Shown piece by piece: positions 1 to 7,969 of a stretch of DNA of 27,312 bases. The stretch comes from Leptolinea sp. UBA5366 (GTDB lineage: Bacteria > Chloroflexota > Anaerolineae > Anaerolineales > Anaerolineaceae): contig DHPK01000031.1 in assembly GCA_002407845.1 (NCBI GenBank), positions 48,923 to 76,234 of the forward strand, given 5' to 3'. Below the pieces are notes generated by a model, which was not told the origin of the DNA, searched no databases, and saw only the letters and a list, made by a program, of their open reading frames with translations. The number at the start of each line of letters is the position of its first letter. The first letter of the stretch is position 1. The position numbers were made by a program, and so were the translations under genes.

Positions 1-1242
1 CTGACCGTTTTCTGCCAAAGTCTCCAGATGAACATAAAAGGGATCGTTCTCCCAAGCGTTATGCGCATTGGTGCGAACCGGCAGATACCCCGCCGCATAC
101 GACCAGCGGTCATTGAAGTTTGGATCAGCCATTTTTTCTGCCAGTTTGACAGCCAGCGTCTGAATATCCGGGTTGGTATTACTGAGGACGATATTCCATG
201 TTTCAACCATAGGATACTCTTTATGCTCATTGAAAAGCGGCAGCGGAATCATGCTGATGTCCGTCTTCTGGCTGCGTTGAATCGCCGACATTTTCGTCAC
301 GATCATGTGAATCGATCCCTCGATGAACTGCTGCAAATTATCCGTTCCGGTGCTGCCCTGAGCGAGAGAAGGCGGAAAGGCACCTTTTTGACCGCCTGAC
401 AAGAACAGTTCAAGCGTTTGCGTCAGAATCGATTGATCCAGCCAAGGCTGGCTCAGATCATTGGTGATTCTGCCTCCCATCGCCAGATAAATGAAAGTTC
501 CGAGCAAATCATCTGCACTCGACGGGTCAAATGCGATTGGCAGCCCTCTGGAAAGAATTTCTTCCCAGGTTGTGACCTCAGCTCCGGTTTTGGAAGGCCG
601 GTATCCGAGCACCAGCGGATCGCCGGCGATCGGGATGCTGTAAATTAGGTTGTTGGCAGCGGACGACTCTTTCGCATAGGTATACCATGAAGCGGCGTCG
701 GAGAAGATGCCGGTGCTGATCGGGTAAATCAGACCTTTTCTGACTGCTTCGAGCATGTCATTGCGATTCAGGATGATTAGCGAAGGGATGATTTCCGGCG
801 CAGCGTTGACCGCAGCTGACAGCGTGTTGATGGCGCTTGAGTCACCGCTGAGCGCTTTGACTCGGATCGAAACCTGGGTGTTCGGATTTTCTTCAATAAA
901 TTCAGTGACAATCCCGGTCATCAGTTTTGAAACTTCATTGTTCGTTGCCGGGTCGAATTGAGGCGGAACCCAAACGGTGAGCGTCTTGCCATTTCCGACT
1001 GGGCTTGCCGTGGCGGCAGTTGTCGCAGTGGCGGTGAGCGTTTCTTCTGCCGCGGCAGTTGCTGGTTCGGCAGTTGCAGCCGCCGCTGCCGTTGGTGTTG
1101 ATTCGGCGTCATTCACGCCAGCGGGTTGGGTTGGGTCAGCCGGCGAACAGGCAGCAATCCCAATCAGACTGATTAACAGAATGAACATCAGAATTCGCGT
1201 GAAGTCCCGCCGGGTGGATTGCCGATTGTTTCGTTTAACCAT
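1..1242 (-). CDS. Extracellular solute-binding lipoprotein (family 1 type), 3'-truncated by window edge
   Basis: The frame runs open for 414 codons from an ATG at 1242 to the window edge, so the C-terminus is missing. The N-terminus has a basic region with a twin-arginine-like motif (T-R-R-D-F, residues 10-14), a hydrophobic stretch (about 17-29) and a lipobox I-A-A-C with Cys32. A low-complexity Ala/Thr/Glu/Pro tether follows (about 33-75), then a solute-binding fold starting at TLTVWVPP. The body resembles binding proteins of sugar-type ABC importers: it captures a ligand outside the membrane for a permease pair. The ligand cannot be told, and the permeases are not in view. It begins 11 bp after the stop of the preceding M42 peptidase gene, so it is probably the last visible gene of the same operon. 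GAAGGG lies upstream at a long spacing of about 14 nt. Confidence 0.8.
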   Translation of the reverse strand, partial: MVKRNNRQSTRRDFTRILMFILLISLIGIAACSPADPTQPAGVNDAESTPTAAAAATAEPATAAAEETLTATATTAATASPVGNGKTLTVWVPPQFDPATNNEVSKLMTGIVTEFIEENPNTQVSIRVKALSGDSSAINTLSAAVNAAPEIIPSLIILNRNDMLEAVRKGLIYPISTGIFSDAASWYTYAKESSAANNLIYSIPIAGDPLVLGYRPSKTGAEVTTWEEILSRGLPIAFDPSSADDLLGTFIYLAMGGRITNDLSQPWLDQSILTQTLELFLSGGQKGAFPPSLAQGSTGTDNLQQFIEGSIHMIVTKMSAIQRSQKTDISMIPLPLFNEHKEYPMVETWNIVLSNTNPDIQTLAVKLAEKMADPNFNDRWSYAAGYLPVRTNAHNAWENDPFYVHLETLAENGQ

Positions 1243-1253
1243 GGTGATTAATT

Positions 1254-2267
1254 TTACCCTTCAATTCCATCCAGGGAGAGTTCGATCGGCTTGGATGCCA
1301 AATCAGTCAATAGCAGAATTGCATCTTTGACGTCCTTCAAGTCGACCATTTCGGAAGGCGAGTGGACGTAACGGCAGGCGATTGACAGGCATCCGGCAGG
1401 AACGCCTGAGCGAACCAGCTGAATTGCCCCGGCATCGGTACCGGCGAAACGCAGCACTTCCATTTGGGTTTCAACCCCAGCGTTTTTCCCCGCTTTTTTC
1501 ATTGCAGCGATCACTTTCGGATGTGCAATCAGCGAACCATCCCGAACCTTGATGCAAGGCCCGCCGCCCAGCACCGGATTCCCTTGGTCGCCGTGCGGAG
1601 TGTCAGCGGAAAGCGTCACGTCCACCGCAATTCCAACCTCGGGATCAATCGCATAGGCAGATGTCCGCGCTCCGCGGATGCCAACTTCTTCCTGCGTTGA
1701 AAAAACGAAATAAATCTCGTTTGGTGATTTCTTGATAGATTTCAATGTTTCAATTGCGACCAGGCAGCCGATCCTGTCATCCATCGCCTTGGAAACCATG
1801 CGGTTCCCCAAGTCAAGGAATGGGCGGACAAATACCGCGGTGTCGCCAACTTTTACCGGACAGTCTTCAGCGGAAGTCGCGCCAACGTCAATAAACAATT
1901 GCGCAATAGTCGGCACTTTTTCCATCTTACTGGTTTCCGCGTAAATAACCCCTTCAGTCCCATTCGTAAATCTCACGCGTGCGCCGAAGCAGGTCAGCGG
2001 GCTGACGCCCCCGATAGCAGCGACGTAGACAAATCCGCGCTCATCGATATGCGATGCCATCAGACCGATTTCATCCATGTGAGCGGAAATCATCAGGCGT
2101 TTTCCGCCCACTTTTTTCTTGCCTTTTCGGGCAATCAGGTTTCCCATCACGTCAACCGTAATTTCATCGGCATAAGGTTCAATTTCTTTTCGAATCAGTG
2201 CCCGGATTTCTTTTTCTTCGCCGGAAATACCGGATGTTTGCGTTAGCTCTTCAAGCAGTTTTTTCAT
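1254..2267 (-). CDS. M42 family metallo-aminopeptidase (TET/PepA-like), copy 1
   Basis: A 337-residue cytosolic dinuclear-metal aminopeptidase. M42 (TET) enzymes usually form large dodecameric shells that trim short peptides. The family's metal and catalytic residues are visible: AHMDEIG (His and Asp), DDRIG (bridging Asp), QEEVGIRGA (catalytic Glu plus ligand Glu), AVDVT (Asp) and RYVHSP (C-terminal His). Length is normal for the family. The start at 2267 has a GGAG site five to six bases upstream. It is the third of three consecutive M42 genes, 25 bp after copy 2, and is followed after 11 bp by the solute-binding lipoprotein. This suggests coupled peptide breakdown and uptake. Substrate preference (acidic, neutral or basic N-terminus) cannot be read from the sequence with confidence. 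Confidence 0.93.
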   Translation of the reverse strand: MKKLLEELTQTSGISGEEKEIRALIRKEIEPYADEITVDVMGNLIARKGKKKVGGKRLMISAHMDEIGLMASHIDERGFVYVAAIGGVSPLTCFGARVRFTNGTEGVIYAETSKMEKVPTIAQLFIDVGATSAEDCPVKVGDTAVFVRPFLDLGNRMVSKAMDDRIGCLVAIETLKSIKKSPNEIYFVFSTQEEVGIRGARTSAYAIDPEVGIAVDVTLSADTPHGDQGNPVLGGGPCIKVRDGSLIAHPKVIAAMKKAGKNAGVETQMEVLRFAGTDAGAIQLVRSGVPAGCLSIACRYVHSPSEMVDLKDVKDAILLLTDLASKPIELSLDGIEG

Positions 2268-2292
2268 GTTTTCTCCAAAGTTTCTTGGCGGA

Positions 2293-3381
2293 TTAAGGCC
2301 GCTCTTCGGTTAAGATTTCAGAATTAATGTTTTGCAGGACGATTGTCATCAGCTGCAGATAATCTTCCCAATCGGATTTTCGGATGACCATGGCAGCGGT
2401 GTGCGCGTAACGACCCGGTACGGAGATCGAGAGGGTCGGGATTCCATGCTGCGTCAGGTGGATTGCTCCAGCATCGGTACCGCCTGAGGCAGGCTGACGC
2501 AGTTGAACCTTGATTCCGTGTTCTTGTGCGAGCCCTGTCACAAATTTGATCAAGCGCCGATCGTAAAGCGTGCGGCTGTCCTGCGTGTAGATGGCAGGAC
2601 CATGCCCCAGCCGGGTTCGATACAGCGTGTTTTCAGATTTATCCCAAGCCTGCTGGTCGTTCGCTGGTGTGCAGTCGATCACAAAAGCAAAATCCGGCAT
2701 CAGGTTGAATGCCGAGGTCTCTGCGCCGCGCAGTCCGACTTCTTCCTGAACGGTGAAAGCGGCGATTAATTCGATGGAATCCGGGGCGTTCTTGAAGAGT
2801 TGAATCAGCGTAGCCACGCCGATCCGGTTATCGAGCGCTTTGCCGCACAGGCTGCTGCCCAGCTGATGAAATTTTGTCGCAAAGGAGCCGTAATCTCCAA
2901 CTTCAAGATCTTTCGAGCCGGGACCTGTGTCAATTCGCAGCGAGTCTGATTTCATGATGACTTCGCGTTCAGCGGGAGTAGAAAGGTGAACCGGGCAGGC
3001 GCCGATAACGCCCGGCGCATGGTTTTTCCCGACCTGGACAGCTTTTCCAGCCAATGCGCGGTCATCAATGCCGCCCACTTTCTGGAATTTGAAAATCCCG
3101 TCCTCGTCCTTGTCAACCAGCATAAATCCGACTTCATCCATGTGCGCCGCGATCATGACGCGCGGAGCGTTTTTTACTGTTGCATGTCTGACCGCGATCA
3201 GATTTCCAAGCGTGTCAACGCTGATCTGGTCTGAGCAGCTCTCGAGTTCCTGTTTGATAATCGTTCGGATTTCACCTTCACTGCCGGAGACGCCCACAGC
3301 ATTGCTGAGCTTTTCGAGCAATGACAGAGCTTCTTGATCAATGAGGGGTAATTTGATGGATTGGTTCGCTTTTTTTGCCAT
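2293..3381 (-). CDS. M42 family metallo-aminopeptidase, copy 2
   Basis: A 362-residue M42 peptidase, clearly diverged from its two neighbours. All expected residues are present: AHMDEVG, LDNRIG, QEEVGLRGA, VIDCT and RYAHTA. Compared with copy 1 it has an N-terminal extension of about 15 residues before the LLEKLSNAVGVSG segment. The start at 3381 has a strong GGGAGGA site that overlaps the last codons of copy 3, with only 2 bp between the genes, so translation is probably coupled. It lies in the middle of the peptidase trio. It is likely a TET-type aminopeptidase acting on short peptides in the cytoplasm; specificity is unknown. Confidence 0.93.
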   Translation of the reverse strand: MAKKANQSIKLPLIDQEALSLLEKLSNAVGVSGSEGEIRTIIKQELESCSDQISVDTLGNLIAVRHATVKNAPRVMIAAHMDEVGFMLVDKDEDGIFKFQKVGGIDDRALAGKAVQVGKNHAPGVIGACPVHLSTPAEREVIMKSDSLRIDTGPGSKDLEVGDYGSFATKFHQLGSSLCGKALDNRIGVATLIQLFKNAPDSIELIAAFTVQEEVGLRGAETSAFNLMPDFAFVIDCTPANDQQAWDKSENTLYRTRLGHGPAIYTQDSRTLYDRRLIKFVTGLAQEHGIKVQLRQPASGGTDAGAIHLTQHGIPTLSISVPGRYAHTAAMVIRKSDWEDYLQLMTIVLQNINSEILTEERP

Positions 3382-3383
3382 GA

Positions 3384-4496
3384 TTAATCCTCCCAGACCA
3401 GTTGTGCAAGACTGCTGTCATCGAGCCGGGCGATAAACTCAGCCATCAGGTGGCCAACCCGCATCACATCTTTGAGCGCGATCACCTCAACCGGTGTATG
3501 CATGTATCGCAGCGGAATGCTCAGAACGCAGGTCGGAACACCGCCAAACGCGGTTTGAATCGGAACTGCATCTGTCCCTGACATTGAAGGCAGCGGATCC
3601 AAAGTGTAAGGCATATCAAGCTGTTCTGCGAGCGCTTTAAACTGGCGGTAAAGTGCCGGATGGATGTTCGCGCCGAAGCCTATCGATGGACCGCTGTCCA
3701 GCGCTTTCACCCGGTAGCCGTCAACGCCCGGACCTTTCGCAAAGGTGACATCAATCACGATTGCGATGTCAGGTTTGACGTCGAAAACGGTTGTTCCGCT
3801 TAGAAAAGTCGTTTCTTCCTGCGTGGTTCCGACAGCGTAAACGTCCCAGCTGTGATTAAACCGCTGCAGTTCGGCGAGGCATTGCGTGACCGCCGCTACG
3901 GATGCGCGGTTATCGAGGCTGTGTCCGGCAATGCAGCCGCCGGGCAGCTCAAAAGGCAGATTGGCATAGGAAATGATATCGCCGGGATGAACCGCTTCTT
4001 TCAGTTCGTCCGCAGTCATGCCGGTGTCGATGACCAGCTGATCCAGCGGTACCGGTTTTCCGTCGAATGGCTTGGAAAGCAGGTGCGGGGCAAGCTGGGC
4101 GATGACTCCGGGAACTTCGCCGGTTTCGGTGTGGATCAGAACCTGCTGCCCGGGCAGAATGCGTGGATCGAACCCGCCGATCTGAGCGAAGTAAAGCACA
4201 TCGCCGGCAAGCCTTTCGACCACCATGCCGATGCCGTCCATATGAACAGCCATCATCACCCGGCGGGCTGGCTCAGTCCCATTTTTAGCGGATGCTTTTT
4301 TGATTCCATAGAGGTTGCCGATTGCCGAAAGTTGAATCTGATCGGTCAGCGGCTGCCAAACCTCACCGATTTTCTTGCTGATATCCGATTCATGCCCTGA
4401 AATTCCGGGCAGTGAAATCATTTCCTTTAAAAAATCGCTGATAAATTGTTTTTCATCCATTCTCTTGTCCATTGATTCAAATTTCATTCTTCCCAT
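3384..4496 (-). CDS. M42 family metallo-aminopeptidase, copy 3 (most diverged)
   Basis: A 370-residue M42 peptidase, the first of the three in transcription order. Catalytic positions are kept: VHMDGIG (Glu of the usual HMDE replaced by Gly), LDNRAS, TTQEETTFLSG (the double Glu present, but the usual V-G-x-R-G-A after it lost), VIDVT and RYMHTP. The changed loop after the catalytic Glu suggests a different substrate pocket or assembly interface. The start is uncertain. ATG codons occur at 4496, 4487, 4472 and 4460. The one at 4460 (MDEKQFISDF) aligns best with the N-terminus of copy 1. The ATG at 4496 overlaps a TATAAT hexamer (4495-4500). There are 62 bp after the ChlD-like gene. Confidence 0.9.
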   Translation of the reverse strand: MGRMKFESMDKRMDEKQFISDFLKEMISLPGISGHESDISKKIGEVWQPLTDQIQLSAIGNLYGIKKASAKNGTEPARRVMMAVHMDGIGMVVERLAGDVLYFAQIGGFDPRILPGQQVLIHTETGEVPGVIAQLAPHLLSKPFDGKPVPLDQLVIDTGMTADELKEAVHPGDIISYANLPFELPGGCIAGHSLDNRASVAAVTQCLAELQRFNHSWDVYAVGTTQEETTFLSGTTVFDVKPDIAIVIDVTFAKGPGVDGYRVKALDSGPSIGFGANIHPALYRQFKALAEQLDMPYTLDPLPSMSGTDAVPIQTAFGGVPTCVLSIPLRYMHTPVEVIALKDVMRVGHLMAEFIARLDDSSLAQLVWED

Positions 4497-4558
4497 TATA
4501 CTCGCTCGAAAACAGCTTCAATCGCTGCCGGTTTGTTTCCAGCCGGCGGAATCTTGGA

Positions 4559-5461
4559 TTAAAGCTCGCGGCGAATAATCTTTGCCAGCTGATTGCCTTC
4601 CAGACCAGCAATAAGGTAGCAAGGCGCGTTGAGCTGTTTCGCCAGCTGATTTGCCAGCCCTTCTTCAAAAGTGTTGCTGTCAAGGTCAATGACAATCGCG
4701 CGATAGTCCTCTGCGGCGATTGTTTCCGCAATGGTCTTGGCTTCAGCCATTGGATCCCCGCCAGCCATTGGAACGTTGCCCGCTCCGTCTGTCAGAACGA
4801 TCAGCAGCGAACTCATGTCCGGATGCTGCCGGCGCTCCTTGCTGAGCACTTCATGTGCTTTCCATAAACCGGAAGCCAGCGGAGTCTTTCCGCCGATCTG
4901 AACTTTTTTCATCGAGCGTTCCGCCAGCGTGATCGAGTGCGTGGGTGCCAGAACAAGCGTTGCGCTGTCCTTTTGGAAGGTGATCAGACCGACCCGGTCG
5001 CGATGCTGATAGGCATCTGTTAACAAAGAGAGAATCGCAACGCGGGTGGCATCCATGCGCTGCTGAACAGCCATAGACCAAGACAGGTCCACCAGAAACA
5101 ATAAGAGCGTTGAAGCGCGTTTTGAACGCACTTTTTTGCGGAAATCCTGCCGTTTGAGAACCACTTTTCGATCCAGCGGGTTTTTTCGGCGGTTTTTTTG
5201 TTGCGGTGCAGCAGCGCGAAAAGTGGCGTCAAGCGCTAGGTCGCTGACTGCGTCCTGAGCCGACCGCGCTTTGAAATAGCTGCCACGGCGGTCTTTTGAG
5301 ATGATTCGGCTGCGTTTCCCGCTTGATTTTTTCTGCGGCTGGTTGGGAGCCAGCGCGGTGAAGAGCGAGGCGTCTTTCAGAAAAAGATTCTGATCGACGT
5401 CCCACCAGTTTGTCTCTCCATTATTAAAAATCGAATCCCCGCCATGGGAAAAAGCAGCCAT
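4559..5461 (-). CDS. chlD: ChlD-like VWA-domain chelatase subunit (C-terminal half; probably also made as a frameshift fusion)
   Basis: This frame encodes 300 residues that match the linker and VWA (metal-binding) half of ChlD/BchD-type or putative cobaltochelatase proteins. Residues 1-110 are a basic linker including the family motif DLALDATFRAAAP, followed by the VWA domain. The MIDAS residues are present: DLSWS at about 124-128, Thr in GGKTPLASG at about 191, and Asp in LTDGAGN at about 223. A separate AAA+ half is missing here but is supplied by the preceding gene. The ATG at 5461 has no convincing ribosome binding site. The frame is open 45 bases further upstream into a nine-A run at the end of the ATPase gene and lies in the -1 frame. 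This makes synthesis as a -1 frameshift fusion of about 677 residues likely. Its role would be insertion of Co2+ (or Mg2+) into a tetrapyrrole with a CobN/ChlH-type large subunit, which is not in the window. Confidence 0.88.
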   Translation of the reverse strand: MAAFSHGGDSIFNNGETNWWDVDQNLFLKDASLFTALAPNQPQKKSSGKRSRIISKDRRGSYFKARSAQDAVSDLALDATFRAAAPQQKNRRKNPLDRKVVLKRQDFRKKVRSKRASTLLLFLVDLSWSMAVQQRMDATRVAILSLLTDAYQHRDRVGLITFQKDSATLVLAPTHSITLAERSMKKVQIGGKTPLASGLWKAHEVLSKERRQHPDMSSLLIVLTDGAGNVPMAGGDPMAEAKTIAETIAAEDYRAIVIDLDSNTFEEGLANQLAKQLNAPCYLIAGLEGNQLAKIIRREL

Positions 5462-5496
5462 CGAGGCGGGGATGAAATTCTTTATTTCAATGTTGA

Positions 5497-6591
5497 TTAA
5501 ATTTTTTTTTCCTGATCAGAAAACATTTCCTCGTTCAACGTGTAAGTGCCGTCTTCGGAAATTTTTCCATGCAGTTCATCAATTTTCTGCTGAAGTTCAG
5601 CGGCGCTGACCGCGCTTTCGCTGAATGGCCCTTTTTGCAGCCGGTGCGGCAAGGCAAGTTCAGCTGCCATTGCGATATCCAAATCAGTGAGCGCCGGGTG
5701 GTTTTCCAGCGCAGCCTGAGCGCGGGCGGCTTTCAAAATGACCATGTCCGCGCGATGCCCCTCGACCTTGAGCGAGGAGGTCAGCGTTGCAATTGTCACC
5801 AGATCGCGCGAGGTGAATTTCACCAGCGGCAACCGCGTTCGGGCAGCAGCGATCTTTTGAGTCAGCTCGATTTCGCTCTGGCTCCACGTTTCAAAGAATC
5901 TCTCAGGCGCATCTTCAAATTGCAGCGTTCGGCGCATGATCTCGACCCGGTCGCGTGCGTCCGGAATGCCGTAGATATCGACTGACAGCGCAAACCGGTC
6001 TAAGAGCTGCGGACGCAGGTCGCCTTCTTCCGGATTCATGGTGCCGACCAGAATGAAGCGTGCCGGGTGCGAAAAGGAGATCCCTTCGCGTTCGATGCGG
6101 TTGACGCCCATCGCGGCTGAGTCAAGCAGAATGTCGACAACATGGTCTTCCAGCAGATTGACTTCATCAATGTATAAAATACCCCGATTGGCAGCCGCCA
6201 GAATACCGGGTTCAAAATGTTTTTCACCGCTCAGCAGCGCTTTTTCAATGTCCAATGTCCCGACAACCCGATCTTCCGTTGCTGAGACCGGCAGATTGAT
6301 AAACGGAGTGGTTCGGAAAACTTTGGTCATTTCAATGCCGTTCTGCTTACGTTCATGGCATTCAGTGCACCAATGAGTCTCATCATTCGGGTCGCAGCCG
6401 AAGCGGCATTCTGCGATCACTGCCGCGTTGGGCAGAATGGCAGCCAAAGCCCGGGCAGCGGTTGATTTGGCTGTGCCGCGTTCACCGCGGATCAGAACAC
6501 CGCCGATGCGCGGGTCAATTGCGTTTAAAACTAATGCCCGTTTCATGCGGTTCTGGCCGACAATTGCGGAAAATGGATAAATATCAGTCAT
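5497..6591 (-). CDS. chlI: ChlI-like AAA+ ATPase subunit of a magnesium/cobalt chelatase
   Basis: A 364-residue AAA+ motor that powers metal insertion into the corrin or porphyrin ring. Walker A is GERGTAKST (36-44), Walker B ILYIDEV (138-144), the sensor/finger region GTMNPEEGDLRPQLLDRF (183-200), followed by the C-terminal helical lid. A four-Cys cluster (C62, C66, C75, C78) is typical of the ATPase half of CobN-associated putative cobaltochelatases. The first residues (YPFSAIVGQ) also match that group. The start at 6591 has AGGAG two bases upstream, a short spacing. It is the first gene of the leftward operon. The last codons, GAA AAA AAA ATT TAA, sit in a run of nine A residues that permits -1 slippage into the ChlD-like frame. 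Cobalt rather than magnesium is favoured because no bacteriochlorophyll gene is nearby, but that is inference. Confidence 0.93.
   Translation of the reverse strand: MTDIYPFSAIVGQNRMKRALVLNAIDPRIGGVLIRGERGTAKSTAARALAAILPNAAVIAECRFGCDPNDETHWCTECHERKQNGIEMTKVFRTTPFINLPVSATEDRVVGTLDIEKALLSGEKHFEPGILAAANRGILYIDEVNLLEDHVVDILLDSAAMGVNRIEREGISFSHPARFILVGTMNPEEGDLRPQLLDRFALSVDIYGIPDARDRVEIMRRTLQFEDAPERFFETWSQSEIELTQKIAAARTRLPLVKFTSRDLVTIATLTSSLKVEGHRADMVILKAARAQAALENHPALTDLDIAMAAELALPHRLQKGPFSESAVSAAELQQKIDELHGKISEDGTYTLNEEMFSDQEKKI
5502..5510 (-). other. Candidate -1 frameshift site (A9 slippery run) joining chlI and chlD frames
   Basis: On the minus strand the ATPase frame reads CAG GAA AAA AAA ATT TAA. 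The heptamer A AAA AAA (5509 to 5503) has the X XXY YYZ phase needed for tandem -1 slippage, and the zero-frame stop is two codons downstream. After the slip the reading is AAA AAA AAT TTA ATC, continuing open for 14 codons into the ChlD-like ATG at 5461. Total product: 363 + 14 + 300 = 677 residues. In the -1 frame a TGA just upstream of the run limits where the shift can occur. A GAGGAA motif at 5532-5527 could act as a stimulatory Shine-Dalgarno, but its spacing of 17 nt is longer than in dnaX. A weak 6-bp hairpin (TGAAAT/ATTTCA, 5473-5489) follows. Polymerase slippage adding one A would give the same fusion. Confidence 0.7.
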
Positions 6592-6742
6592 AGCTCCTGA
6601 TTATATACTGGAAACCTTGCTTTGGACGGTAAAACATTGAAAATAATGGGGCGTTTTCGGGTAAATCCTGATAAGTATTGGATAAAGAAAACATCCGGCA
6701 GCCAATGACATTCAGCTCTGTAGTCGAACGGTCAGGCAAATT

Positions 6743-7948
6743 ATGTTATTATCAAAAAATATGGAGAAGGATCCTTCAAATTTGAACCGGAACAGCGGCG
6801 GAAGCCGAAAGAAACCGCGCCGAAACTTATCTGATATCTGGCTGCAGCTGGTGCAGCTGGGTTTGGGGGAGCGGGTGCTGAAAATCGGCTCAGCAGCGGT
6901 GACAATTCTGCTGTTGGGAGTTGTGCTCTGGGTTTTTGGCGATTTAATCCTTGAGGATGCAGTCTTCGCACGAAAGGAACTGGAGCGGGACATGCAGGCA
7001 ACGCCGTTCGTGCAAAACGCCGTTCTTCCATACTATGATCCCTCCTACCCGCGATCGGAAATGCGGCATTTCAATGAAGGTATCTATCGCAGTTATACCT
7101 ATGATACCGATCTGCCTGCGAAGGCGCGGCTGGCTGTCCAAACCTACACCGTCCAAAAAGGCGATACGGTGACTGCCATCGCAGAAAAGTATAATCTTCG
7201 CCCGAGCACGATTCTGTGGGCGAATCCTTATACGCTGGCGGACAACCCCCACATGGTGCAGGAGGGGATGGAATTGAATATCCTGCCGGTCGACGGAGTG
7301 TATTACGACTGGCATGACGGCGATGGGCTAAACGGGGTGGCGCAGGTGTACGGCGTCACGCCTGAAACCATTATTAATTACGCTGGTAACGGACTGAATC
7401 CGGAGACGATCGGTGATTATTCCAATCCGAACATCGAACCTGGAACCTGGCTGGTCGTTCCGGGCGGTTCACGTGAGTTCATCAACTGGGCTGCGCCGTT
7501 TATCACACGCGAAAATCCGGCTGTGGCAACGATCTATGGCCCGGGAGCCTGCGGGGCGGTGATGGATGGTCCGGTCGGAAGCGGCGTATTTGTATGGCCA
7601 ACGACCGACACGCGCATTTCCGGCTATAACTACACCGAAGAAACCAACCACCGGGCGATTGATATCGCCGGCTCAACCGGCAATGCGATTTACGCTGCGG
7701 ATGCCGGAGTCGTGATTTATGCCGGCTGGAACGACTGGGGATATGGCAACGTCGTGATGGTTGACCATGGGAATGGCTGGCAGACACTTTACGCTCATTT
7801 GGATTCCTATAATGTACAATGTGGATATTACGTGAACACCGGGGATGTGATCGGCGGGCTGGGCTCGACCGGCAAATCTTCCGGACCTCATCTGCATTTT
7901 GAAATGCGATATAATGGCGTTCCAATGAACCCGAATAACTTTTTCTGA
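6743..7948 (+). CDS. LysM-domain M23 peptidase (membrane-anchored cell-wall hydrolase)
   Basis: A 401-residue protein: a basic cytoplasmic N-terminus, one membrane segment (about 50-70, VTILLLGVVLWVFGDLIL), a first LysM domain (YTVQKGDTVTAIAEKY, from about 133), a second LysM-like repeat (DGLNGVAQVYGVTPETII), and a C-terminal M23 (LytM/lysostaphin-type) domain. The zinc site is intact: NHRAID (H-x3-D) and HLHFE near the end, with YAHLDSY between. Such enzymes cut peptidoglycan cross-links, and LysM binds glycan. The ATG at 6743 has an AGG seven bases upstream; a second ATG at 6761 lacks a site. It is divergent from chlI across a 151-bp gap and is followed 21 bp later by the AI-2E family gene. 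Confidence 0.92.
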   Translation: MLLSKNMEKDPSNLNRNSGGSRKKPRRNLSDIWLQLVQLGLGERVLKIGSAAVTILLLGVVLWVFGDLILEDAVFARKELERDMQATPFVQNAVLPYYDPSYPRSEMRHFNEGIYRSYTYDTDLPAKARLAVQTYTVQKGDTVTAIAEKYNLRPSTILWANPYTLADNPHMVQEGMELNILPVDGVYYDWHDGDGLNGVAQVYGVTPETIINYAGNGLNPETIGDYSNPNIEPGTWLVVPGGSREFINWAAPFITRENPAVATIYGPGACGAVMDGPVGSGVFVWPTTDTRISGYNYTEETNHRAIDIAGSTGNAIYAADAGVVIYAGWNDWGYGNVVMVDHGNGWQTLYAHLDSYNVQCGYYVNTGDVIGGLGSTGKSSGPHLHFEMRYNGVPMNPNNFF

Positions 7949-7969
7949 TAAAGAAAGCGAGCGGCAGGT

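Noticed and set aside
3852..4400. 182-codon open frame on the plus strand
   Set aside because: It lies fully antisense to M42 copy 3, which has intact family motifs; the translated product shows no recognisable fold.
4495..4500. TATAAT on the minus strand overlapping the first ATG of M42 copy 3
   Set aside because: Only a weak -35 (TTGAAG with a 15-bp spacer) accompanies it. Kept as a note on start choice rather than called as a promoter.
5461..5512. The chlI/chlD split as a plain gene decay or sequencing error
   Set aside because: Not excluded, but both halves keep all key residues and the slippery phase, nearby stop and -1 frame agree with recoding. Listed as the main alternative in the finding.
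6600..6605. TATAAT on the minus strand just before chlI
   Set aside because: It lies nine bases from the start codon and would place the transcript start inside the AGGAG site; no -35 match at normal spacing.
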